This document shows positions 25,808 to 37,017 of a stretch of 64,000 bases of DNA, piece by piece (within the stretch, counting starts at the first letter, position 1; every line of letters begins with the position of its first letter). A program made the translations under genes and the position numbers. Source of the DNA: Breviolum minutum Mf 1.05b.01 (lineage: Eukaryota; Sar; Dinophyceae; Suessiales; Symbiodiniaceae); NCBI GenBank assembly GCA_000507305.1, contig DF239923.1:8849-72848 (forward strand), written 5' to 3'. Below the pieces are notes generated by a model, which saw nothing but the letters and a program-made list of their open reading frames with translations, searched no databases and had not been told where the DNA came from.

Positions 25808-28800
25808 ATGAACGGATCAAAAGACATTCATCTCCCATCCAATCCATCCACGGTCAGGTTAGATTCTGTGAGTGATCCATCAGCAGCATCACCGTTGCGG
25901 TCACGTGCCATGTCCGACGTCGCCATCTCGGGTCGTTGCCATGGTTCAAGTGACCTGGAACGACGAACGGCGTTGTTGCCAGGGGATTTGAGTCCAACAG
26001 AGAAGTTGGCACAACTGGAAGGATTTTTGTTGCAGGGAACAGAGGTGCTGGAGAAGGAAGCGCTGGGAAAAACTGGGTACAAAAAGGGAGGGTTGAGGTT
26101 AAGGCTGACTGAAAGTCACATAAGTCACGAAACATTGGTCAAATAAGATTAGTGCAATGGAAAATGAACCTATTTTGAGATGTATTTTCTATTGAATGTC
26201 AGATTTTGATAGATTTTGTTCATTGCCATGTTAGTTTCTTTGGAAGTCTGTGAAGCTCTGTTTTGTCCATGCGTTTTGAGTTGGACCCGGTGTGTGTAAA
26301 CTCGTGGTGAAGGTCAAAGGATCCTTAAGCAGATGGTTTTTTTTTCAGCTCTCCAGTATAAAGGGCTTCACATGTGAAACCTTTTCAGCCCTGTTTTTTG
26401 AATCGCCTTGGTGTTTTTTTCTGGTTGATGACAGACGTGGGGACACCACCAAACTGAGGGTACGAATGATTTTGTTCTCCAGGAATGGAAGGTCTTTCAA
26501 GATGGAGGATCTTCCAGCCTCGCATCATTTGATCCTCGCATTGAGAATGCTATTTGGCGTATGTGGCAGAAAGCACGGGGTACTTCACCCACTCCTTTTC
26601 CACGCTTTCGTCGCAGGTGTGGGGGGGATTTTTCACATCATACTTCCCCCAAAAAAACAGTCCAACTCTGCTGGATGGCATTGGATGGACGGCTGTGCTG
26701 GCCAGTGAACTTTACTGGTTCTTGCTTTGTAAGCAGCATTGGATATGTTTGCTGATATGTTTGCTGATTCCTGATTCCTTTTAAAATGACCCTGAGATCT
26801 TTATATATCTTCATGATGCAGGATCAGCCCGGTGACTCGAAAAACCCCTGCACTATGGGTTCAGTAATGTTTCTTAGCTGATCTTTTTAAGCCCTACAGG
26901 GAATGTACCCAATAGAATGGCCCATATATTTCCCGTTATGGCTGGTACTTCTCCTCGGATGCTCCACGAAAATTGTACGACTTTTTGTTGGTGATGTTTT
27001 GGGCAAGAAGAACCTTTGAACACAAAACATAAGCAGTGATGATTTCACCCTGGTTGGTTGGGTTATATGTGGGATATTACCCAGTTAGATAGGGATTTTT
27101 TCATAAGCCAAGTTCAAGGATCCCAACCACTAGACATCACTGCTTCACTACTGGTCGTTTCAGGCGCTATGTGTGCTTTGGTTTGTGCGTTGGTGCTGCA
27201 GTTGCATCCGCATTTGTGTTGTGGAGTAGACCTGAACAGCCATTGTTACTGAGCAGGTTTGAAACAGCATAGTTTTGTAGTTGTACTTTTATTAAATTCC
27301 ATTTAGATTTAAACTCTCTCTATATATATATATAACAATTACAAACCCCTGATGTTTCACAAGGTGTGTAACGGTATCTTTTTCACCTTTTAGGTCATTT
27401 TTCATCACCGGGAATCCAAGGTTGGACTCCACTGCTGTGGGGTTTTTCGCCTTTTTGAACGCGACCTTTAATATGACTGAGAAAGAAGAAGTTGATGAAG
27501 ACATGCCTGGTTTGCTTTTGTCAAAGCAGTTGAAGATGAAACATCCAATTGTCATGATACCTGGAATTGTGACCTGGCAGATGGGAGATGGGAAGCAGGA
27601 AACACGTACTGTTGATAATCCTGCACCAGCTGATAGAAGTAGTTTATCCCATCGTTTACAGGGTTTTATAGACCTCATGTGGTGCAGGATTTCAACAGTA
27701 TGAAACACTGTTTTCGTGTTTGCAGAGCATTCTTATACTTTGCGTGTTTCTGGGGCTTGAGTGTAAGGAAATTTGTCATCATGTGTGCATACCTTATATA
27801 TGATAGATACATTATGATTTATGTATACGTACAAAATTATACATAGATATTATCAATCACACATATTTCTTCGAATCCGCATCAATACCTACCCTCAACT
27901 GCATAAGATTTCACGCAGGATCAGAGCTCCATTGGACTAATGTACCCATATTTATTTCCAATTATAAAAGGATATAAAAGGTATTAAGACAAATATGTTT
28001 GGCCTGTTTTTTTTTTCCGTATTTTAGTTGCACGCATATTATGTATATATATATATATTGTATGTACATATTGCTAATTTTTGGAAGCATTCAAAATTCA
28101 ACAAATCCCGGGCCAGCAATTTCGGACATATAGTTTGGTCACGTTTGGTCGTGAGATTCAATTTCTTATCTATGGATACTACTGCAACATTCATACTCTT
28201 AAGTGACAACTGACATAGATCACCCAAAAAAAACAATAAACGTTGTGAATCTCAAGATTTTCCAGCCTGCTCTTCCGAGCAAACAAAATGTCAGGGGAGG
28301 TGTTATGTGTTGGTCCACGTTTTTTCCCCTTGAAAAAATATCCACACAAAAACCATCAAAACCCTCAATCCTTACCTTCCTGAAGTTTAACACTTCGCCC
28401 CTGAAAAGCTACTGAATCCCAATAGGAAGCCGGAAAGGATCGTCTTCCAACTTCCAACCGCCCATTTTTCAGGGGCCATGTTAAACTCGCTAAGTTAAAA
28501 GTGTCATCTCGACCTTCAAGAGGTGAGTAGTGGTCTGGAACTTTGGGAAGCTGATGAATGTTTGGGAGCTCCCAATAGTCATTTTCGCAAACGTTTGTGG
28601 GGACAGACCAGCATGCTACGCATCGCCTTGCAGCAGCTTGGGGAAGGAAAGAAACGTTAGGGAATTCAAAGGTGAAACGACAGGAGCTCTGTTTTTTTTT
28701 TGGATGACAGGGAAGATTTGGGTGGGTAGAAAAGTAGATTGAAGTATTTTGAGATTAATTTCAAAGAGGTGCCGGATGGTAAAACTTGTTAGACAGTTTG

Positions 28801-31800
28801 GTCCGCTTTTACGTTTGGCAAGGCTTGCAGACATGCATGCGGATATGCAAGTAATTCTATATATACACATATATATATATATATACAATATACATTCAAC
28901 ATGTTCTTGTTTTTTCAATATGTTTCAAGTATACATGTATTTTCCACCAGCAACACTCAAATTAATATTAGATTCTCACAACATCATTCACATTAACAGT
29001 GTGTGTCGCCCCAAGGAACATCACCTGTTGGATGCACCACTTGAAACTTGGACCTTTGCAAGCGGATCCCCCGAACGTGAAGTTGCGAGCGGCCACGGGG
29101 TTCGACGCGGCAGACTATTTGTTGGCAAACTACTGGGTGTGGGCAAAGCTCTTGGAGAATTTAGCCATGATTGGTTATGATGCTTGGCACAGACTTGAAT
29201 CATCTAGATATATCTAGATCTTTTTCACACTTTGGGACAGCGGACAAAGACCAGTGAAACCATAGTTCATGTTTTTTTTCTCCTCAATCTGGTTTGCATG
29301 TTTATACATGTCGTTGGCTGCTTGTCTATATTTGGTTGCCTGGTTTACTATCTATATCTTACATTTAGATCACATGTCACAATGCTTCATTGCCTTAAAA
29401 AAAACACCATTCTTTACTTTATTATGTAGGCACTTCATTAAATTAACTTTGGGCTTCGACACGTGACCGATGTCGACTTAGGATGGCAATTCCATGCGCT
29501 TGATGCCATATGACTGGCGGCTCAGCTTCCATCGCTTGCAGGAGCGCGACCATTTCTTCAGCCGTTTGCAGGCTGGGTGAATGTTTCGAGAATTGACATT
29601 AGAATTGCCTAGAAGTACTGAGTGATTTGATGATATTTGATGCATGTTGATGCCAATCAAAAAAGATCCTGTAAGATGTAAGATGTTCTCTTTTTGCAAC
29701 TGCCAAGGTGTTGATTGGCATTGTTGCAGGTATCCCCACTACCACCTGCTACTGCTACTGCTTTTACTGCTACTACTGCTTTACTACTTCACCTCCACCA
29801 CTCCCACTCCAACTCTTAATCCAACTCCCATGCTCGTTCTATTCTGGTTCAAAAGAAACTGAAAACACATGATGTACATCTACGTCGTTACATAAGAGAG
29901 GTGCATGGACAGTGTATGGAGATATCCTGCCTTTGTCCTGCAGGCTGAAGTAGAACTTCTCCACGAAGCGCACAGGGAAAAGGTGGTGATTATTGCACAC
30001 AGCATGGGCGTGAATGTGTGGTTTTACTTCATGGATTGGGATACTTGGATTGAAACGTGAATTATTTTGATGGATATGATACCGTTTCAATTGCTGTCAT
30101 TTACAGTACTTTGTGGAATATCCGCTAGATTTCGAAATCATCAATGATTGATACTGTAAGTGATGGTTAGCAATGATCAGTGGACAAAGTTTCATGTTCA
30201 CAAAGGGTTTATTTGGAATGTACAGTAACTATTAGGTGTTTGTCGTTTATTACATAAAGCAAAATACACCAAACCTCTTTGGTAACATGCTGCTTCATCA
30301 GCGGCTCCGTTTAGCATTATTGTGGTCCAATCTTAGCGACTACGTGGTTATGTACGACTGTATTGCTTGATAGACCTGTATACTGTAAACATGCAACCTG
30401 AAGTTCTACAACATGTTCCAACATGTTGTTCCTCAGAGGTTCTAGATTCTAGATATCCCTTTATAGTACATGTATGCACACCTTCCCATTCCCATATGTG
30501 TTCAACTTGTTTTTAGATACACACACGACCGTTGCGAAAAATCCATTGATCCATGCTGAGGTGAGCAAGGTTGGTCGTAGTGGAGCTGGTGATTCAGGGT
30601 GGATAGATCGTCATATTCATAGCGTGGCAAATCTTGGAGGACCGTTGCTTGGTCGTTGGGGACTTGGGGAGTGGGGAAGCCTTTGATGGGAGTCTGAAGA
30701 TGGGAAATGTCATGAAAACAAAACAGCTTCTGAATAGTTTAAAGATGTTTGTTGGTGGGTGCCGTATTGGTTAGGGGAGTTATAAAGGCATTTCTTTGTT
30801 TGGTTCGTTTAATGGAAACAGATCATGCAATGATGCCTCGAAATCTTGAAGCTCGAGATGAGAATCCGATACCTTAACAAATGATAACAAATGTAGAAGT
30901 CCAACCAAATCAAAATGGCCTGGCATGGTTATTACGTCATCATTGCAATTGGTAGCCAATGGCTTTGCTTGATATTGTTTATTGCTGTCCATATGTTTAT
31001 TGTATATAACATGCCCAAATGATTATTTTGACTTATTTGCCACGAAGGAAGAACAAAAGAAGCAAACACATACGTATATGTAAATATATATATATATACA
31101 TATTTCCAGGGCGGCGCCCCGGCTCCAGAATATTTCATAGTAGTACGATTATTAAGGTGCTTCCAACCCACTTTGGGGTGCAATACGCTGATCCCCTGAG
31201 GTTACTGGGTGCCATGGGGCCATTGACTTCATTGCTTTCTGGAGAGGCTCATATGGGAGCCATGGCAGTTACTGAGAGATGCATTGGAGCTACATATCCT
31301 ACAAGGGTGAACAAAAACATGTGACACCTGAAGAGATGTGGGCTCAATAACCTGAAAGAGCAAGTGATTGACATTTTTTGGGTTCATCGAATGGTGACTA
31401 CCACAGCCCCCAAAGATAGACCCTTTTAACTACGTGTACCATACTTTTGATCACTTGATTCCCTTGACGATTCTACTTTCTTTGAGTCCAACTACTGCTA
31501 GTTGTTCTCCTGTAGGTGTCCCAACTTCTAGAGTTTGACCACTACTTTTAGACTTGTGGAGTCTATAACACCAGATGGGAAAGATGTTCCACATGTTTGA
31601 TTTCCATGGTGTTGGAGTGACGTTGAAGAACACAAATTCCGTTAAACAAAAATATTTGAAGAGTAAACACCTTTCAAACAACAAAGTGAAATCAGGAACA
31701 AATTCCGTTATAATTTTGTTGTTACACAGCTGCGAAGGTTGCCAAGGTCAAAGGTTTCCATGTTCTTTGGCCACCAAGGTTCTGTTGGCACCGTTACTGC

Positions 31801-34800
31801 GCAATTTACTGGGAGAGGATGGAAACTTACGCATGCGAGATGTGGCCCGGACTTGGGGAAGCCTCTACGAGATCTTGCCCAAGGGTGGGACGAATGGGGT
31901 GTGTGTTTGCTTTTCGCATGGCGGGGAAAGTTGCCAAGTGGTAAAGGGAAAAGGAAGAGATAGACCAAGACTTTGACAACAAATCTTTGTTTCAAGTTTC
32001 GGTTTCGAAGTGATAATAGCCATTGCAACCCTTTTGTCCAGAAGTTGTTTTTGATATGGGTAATTAAAGTTGATGTGTACTGAAAAACATTTGTCCGCTG
32101 GGCATGTTTTTAGTTCTGCAAGAAATTTGAATGGAACCTTCAAAATCACTGAAACATCCTTAAAAACAAATACAGCAACACCCCCTGATCTGACCCCCAG
32201 GAATCCAACCCCCAAAACACATTCAAGGAAACATTTTTTTTTTTTTTTAATGAACTTCCAACTTGGTTCCAGCCTCCGGATTTGGAATCCATCCACAACT
32301 GTTTCATCCCAAAGGTTTTGTCAACATGTGCCGATAAAATCGTCAAAGTAAGTCACACAAATAGACTTATGAGGCACGCATACACAGACCACATAGGCTT
32401 ATCGATAGACCTTACAAACTGTCATTGCGCTCTTCCATCTTGGATCACTTCCACAAGAAAAACATGCACTCTGAGTTGTTTCTATCTCAATGGTCAAACA
32501 TACTGTTTAACCCACAGAATTTATGTATGCTATATTTACCTACAGTAAATTTGGATATGTTTTTAATGGTAAATGTAGTTACATATACCAGTCCCATGGA
32601 TCCTATGGGTAGCTACCAGGTGGAGATTCGGTTTGGGGCACTCGTACGGACCCCACGGATTGCCGATGCGACCTCATCACGCGTAAAGGGAAGGCCCCCT
32701 TGGGTGTGACAGCAGCAACCCGGTGAAATCGCTATGATCAGGATGGAGAGTTTAGAAGCCAGGAACAAAAAAGGCTCTAATGAAGTAGTGGAAGGAAAAA
32801 CATGTTCATAATTTACAAGTATATACCTTCTTCTACCTAGATAGAATGTGAAATGCTTGGAACATCCATGGAAAATTCCATTAATAGGTGCACCGACCAA
32901 ATAATTTGAAAACCTTCCATGAGCCAAGGCAATGGATCTCTTGGCAAACCTGACTCAGAAGGCCGCCGGGCCTGTGGAGGGGTCTATGTTTGAGGACAGT
33001 GGGACAGTGCTGTAGGGCATCTTCTGATTAAACCTAATAGATCCATGTGGTGCGTGACTCATGAGGGCTAGTTTTGTATGTTTTTGTTTGTTTGACCTTT
33101 GACATTGCTCCAAAGGTATTCTGTGATTCCATGTTTGTTGTTTGTTTGGCGGGTATGATATATATATACCTGCTGTTGATGGAAGAAATCCTGCACCAGT
33201 TGATAGGTAGTTTGACCCAGTATTTACAAGGTTTTTTTCCATCCCAGGTGGTGCAGGATTTCTTCCATCAACAGTATCTATCAGAATGTGTGTTAAATGA
33301 TCTTGGACTACAACTCGGACCACCACCTTTGCTAAAACCTCATGAATGAAGACTTGACACCTCCTCAAACATCCTGAAAGCTTTTTTTTTGGTGTGTTTT
33401 ATACATTAGCTGTTCTTGATTTGTTGCTTTTATCGGGATGTATTTTTATGTTTTTATCGGAAATGTGCCTTGGAAAACATTGGATTTGTTCATTTAGTCA
33501 GAATGGTAGCTGCAACTGGAAGGTCACCATGAAAGTAGTGCCATGAACCTCACTGGAAGGCTAGGATATTGAACTGTCATTTGTACATCAGATGTACACC
33601 CCCCCAAAAAAAATCTTGAAATATATCACATCATATCTCTATATCACATTGCATCACATTGCTATTGATATATATTTTTTTTTTTCCACAAAGCTCGAAG
33701 CGGTCAAGGCAGCGTCTACATTTTATATATGGACTATCTACTACATGATGTACCACCTCGTTCTTCCTAGGACTGAGATACGAGTTAAACCAACATTTCA
33801 TCCATCTCTTTTTTTGCCGAGGAAAGCCAGTGCTCCATCAACGCCAATGAAGACTACTGCTTTCGAGAAATCTCGTGGGATCCTTTTCGCCCCTTGGATT
33901 GGGCTGATTTTTCGGTGCTCCATGGTCAGACTCAACTTTTCTTGGAACTTTGAATATGGGCATTAATAACATATAAGACTAGGAATCAAGGTTAGACTAT
34001 ATTGAAGATCCACCTTGGAAAGTTGACTCTTCAGTTTTTAGGAGAAGCCTGTTTCATGTTGCAACCTTGACAGAGAGGACATTGTGTACAAATTTGTAAA
34101 TCTGTAAATACCTTACGGTTGTTTTCCATGGGTGAATCAGGGCAGAAACATTGCAGTGAAAACACACGGGCATTTCCAGATGTTTGTGTTTCCGGTAAAC
34201 GTTCCTCGCCGAAAAGTTTTTTTGCAAAGTTCCTTGCTAGCTCGCCCATGGCCCAGGAAGCAGCCTTCCACGAGCTCCCAAGCTCAAAATGTTTTGTATG
34301 TACGGCGTTGGTTTGCGTACTGAAAGGGCTTACAGCTATACCGAGCCCACATCGATGGACAGCTTTGGACAAATTGACTACAGAGCTCATTCTGGAAACT
34401 GGGAATTCATTGAGAAGATGTTTTCGGAAATGATTAAAAAGCATAAAAAGACTAAGACTAGAGGTATGTAATTTGTACTATGTGCATAGTGTTGCTTATA
34501 ATTGGTATCTATTTTTTATATATTCCTTATTTTCTAATCTTGATTTCCGGTCCCTAAGTTTTGCTTCCTTTTGAAACCTTTCAAGGGTTTTCGGATCAGA
34601 GAAGCAAGCCATTGGAATTTTAGCCTCAGGAAGTTATGACGCTTCATATGCTATGGGAGCCATTGAGAGTGCTCGCATGGATTATGGTTTGTCAACTGTG
34701 GATGGTGATGGCACTGTACCGTTGCTGTCATTGGGATATATGTGCAAAGGTGCTTGGAGGGAATTTCAAGAGATGAACCCAGGCGTGGGAAAAACTCCAC

Positions 34801-35750
34801 GTGTGTGCCATACTGTTGATGGAATCTGTTTCACAGACCCCTCTATCAAACAATTGGACCTTTTTTGTAAAAATATACAATGTCTTGCCAAGTCTCTAGA
34901 TATCCAACAGTAATTAGATGTGGACATATATGTAAGTGATACAGTTGATGGAAGAAATCCTGCACCAGTTGACATGTGGTAAATATCCCAATGCTTGCAG
35001 GTTTTTATACATCCCAGGTGGTTGTTGGGATTTCTGAACCATCAACAGTAGTATGACTGTATGACCTTTTTTCTGGTTGGAAAGGTTTCCGGCGCATGCC
35101 CCCATAACAGTCATATCAGCCTACCACGCAGGCGGCATCAAGCCAGTGGTTCGCGAGTACATTGACATGTCGAGCTCTGTGTTGTCAGATACACGTGGAG
35201 GTCCGAAATCAGCAACTGGGAGGAAAGACCATGTCCAACCAGCGGTTTGTGTTTATTTGTTGGTTCATAGTTCATGGTTGTTTTAGTTTTTTTGTATTGA
35301 GGCATGTTCATGTATTGGTGTCGCAACAAGATGTAGAGTATATTGCAAAATATAGATTCATTATGGTATGGACTATATTACCTTGCATGAAAATTCATGT
35401 AGCCGGCTTGTTTTCACGTCTATTTCTTAGAGCTCTCAACGTTAATGATTGTGGTCGATGCCCCAAATTTTTGAATCCTTTATACTCTATTGGTTGCCTT
35501 GTCACGCGGGGTCTCCAGAAACACAAAGGCAAAGCATGTGGAGATGCTTGGCAACCACGATGTCATCAAAGATGTACTGCACATCGTTGCTGGTGAAGAC
35601 AACCACCTTTCGAGTGAGGATCGCATTTTCTCACGGATTGGTGAGATTAGTTGGCGAATCAACAAGAGACTGAGACAAGCGCGAGAAAATGAAAAGGAGT
35701 GTGATACCGTGACACCCACAACACCCGACGAAGAAAATCTTAGAAGTTGA
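25808..35750 (+). CDS. PDAT: Phospholipid:diacylglycerol acyltransferase (PDAT, LCAT family), 17 exons
   Basis: PDAT moves an acyl group from a phospholipid to diacylglycerol, making triacylglycerol, normally at the ER membrane. Exons: 25808-26059, 26483-26616, 27164-27256, 27394-27568, 28523-28655, 29000-29178, 29482-29571, 29944-30039, 30561-30643, 31201-31267, 31779-31884, 32620-32705, 33831-33924, 34257-34463, 34600-34782, 35132-35211, 35529-35750. They keep one frame for about 759 residues. A polar N-terminal tail leads to one membrane segment (FGLCVGAAVASAFVLW, exon 3). The lipase-like fold follows: KHPIVMIPGIVSSGLELWE, RKRLWGQTSMLR, LRAATGFDAADYLLANYWVW, PYDWRLSF. The Ser of AHSMG is in exon 8, the Asp of VDGDGTVPL in exon 15 and the His of AKHVEMLGN in exon 17. 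Several donors are GC or GA. The start Met and the first intron are the least certain parts. Confidence 0.93.
27607..27702. repeat. Foldback repeat family A, copy 3
   Basis: TA, then CTGTTGATAATCCTGCACCA; right end TGGTGCAGGATTTCAACAG followed by TA. It lies just inside PDAT intron 4, about 40 bp after the donor. Confidence 0.9.
28372..28488. repeat. Foldback repeat family C, copy 4
   Basis: Left arm CCTGAAGTTTAACACTTCG with CCCCTGAAAA; right arm TTTTTCAGGGG with CATGTTAAACTCG. It lies in PDAT intron 4, about 35 bp before exon 5. Confidence 0.85.
29740..29830. repeat. CTG/CTA/CTT triplet and CCA-rich tract
   Basis: Imperfect CTACTGCTACTGCTTTTACT repeats followed by CTCCACCACTCCCACTCC-type words, inside PDAT intron 7. 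Confidence 0.7.
32504..32612. repeat. Foldback repeat family E, copy 1
   Basis: Palindromic AT-rich element (ATGCTATATTTACCTACAG at the left, AATGGTAAATGTAGTTAC and GGATCCTATGGG at the right). Its right end stops a few bases before the 3' splice site of PDAT exon 12 (acceptor at 32617-32619). Confidence 0.7.
33173..33275. repeat. Foldback repeat family A, copy 4
   Basis: Left end CTGTTGATGGAAGAAATCCT with GCACCAG; right end GGTGCAGGATTTCTTCCATC with AACAG and TA. The arms match over more than 25 bp. It lies in PDAT intron 12. Confidence 0.95.
34941..35049. repeat. Foldback repeat family A, copy 5
   Basis: Left end CAGTTGATGGAAGAAATCCT; right end GGGATTTCTGAACCATCAAC followed by AGTA. It lies in PDAT intron 15. 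Confidence 0.9.
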
Positions 35751-37017
35751 AAGACTGAAGTCTACAAGGAATAAGAGATGTGGCACCCACAATCAAATTA
35801 CTTTTATGCCGAAACCAGGTGTATGTCCAGCATGTTGGCTCACAAAATGCAAAAACAAAAACAGGATTCAATCATTCATAGTCTTATCAGCCCACAAACT
35901 TGCCTAAAAAAACCCATGACAAGAGAGACATTTTTCCAAAGTCGCTTCTACTCCCAGTCTCCAACCCACCGTTGGGTGACAGACAGGTCTATCCCCGGAG
36001 CACTGGCGGATGGGCCTTTGAAATCGGGGAACCTGCAGTGGAGAGGATTCATGGTTGCAGCTGACTATGTTGGGCCGGGGTTGGTTGCTGCAACTAGAAG
36101 GGTTGCCAACCCTGTAGCTACTGTTGATGGAAGACATCCTGCACCACCCGGGATGGATAAACCTTGTAAATAATGGGATGAACTACATATTTGATCATAT
36201 TTGCTGGTGCAGGATTTCTTCCATCAACAGTAGGATGTCCAAGGAAGTTAGTAAATGGTTAGTACATGGGGTATAACCTACTTGTAAATGGAGTATATTA
36301 TATTCTATTGGGGTTGTAATAACCCACCTACAAACCCTTTTTATGGGGAATTTGATTGACAATTGAAGTTTGTTTGGTTACATCTTTTAGATATACGTGT
36401 TTGTTTCAACTCCATTCTCTATGATCATCGAGACCTAGGAAGATGATAGAAAGTTCACCCACATGAATTCAAGGTGGACCCTATTCACAAACAGTAATTA
36501 GTGGTCTAAACCCCACCTGCGTTGCCTAGCATGTTCTAAGAACCACACCCAGAAATCCAATGCCACTGTGCCAATATATCCAATGTTGGATTTTCCAATC
36601 GCCAAGGATTCTAGAACGGGTTTCTCCTCAAGGAACCTCGGCAAACTTGGTGAGGTGTTTTTACATAGTATGTTTGTATGGCTTATGTGGAGTTTTTACC
36701 TGTATTTGGGTCACGTTGAGAGCAACTGTGCGGGAATATACGAGAAATTGTATGGAAGCTAGCTAATAGATACAGTAAATCAATTTGGGATTTAGCAGTA
36801 TGTTGCTACTTCTACATATACATAATCAACAAAGTGGACATGTTTCATCCGAGCCTTCAGGTCGATAATTCGAGTTGGAGGATTCAAGTTGGACCATCTA
36901 CTTGAAGCTGTTGCATGTACGTTACAATGTCCACAAGGATTGGTTTTTAACTTCGTTATGTTAACTTCAATTAGGGTGCTTGGTACGACATGATGTCCAG
37001 CGACATCAGTAGCTGAG
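35751..37017. other. Intergenic stretch between PDAT and the asparaginase gene
   Basis: It holds family A copy 6. The + strand at 35940-36110 is open (HRWVTDRSIPGALADGPLKS) but has no family match I can see. The N-terminal exon of the asparaginase, with its GGTID-type motif, is expected here but was not found. Confidence 0.4.
36119..36232. repeat. Foldback repeat family A, copy 6
   Basis: TA then CTGTTGATGGAAGACATCCT; right end AGGATTTCTTCCATCAACAG then TA. The core is in the opposite orientation to copies 1-5 (CCTTGTAAATAATGGGATGA). Confidence 0.95.
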
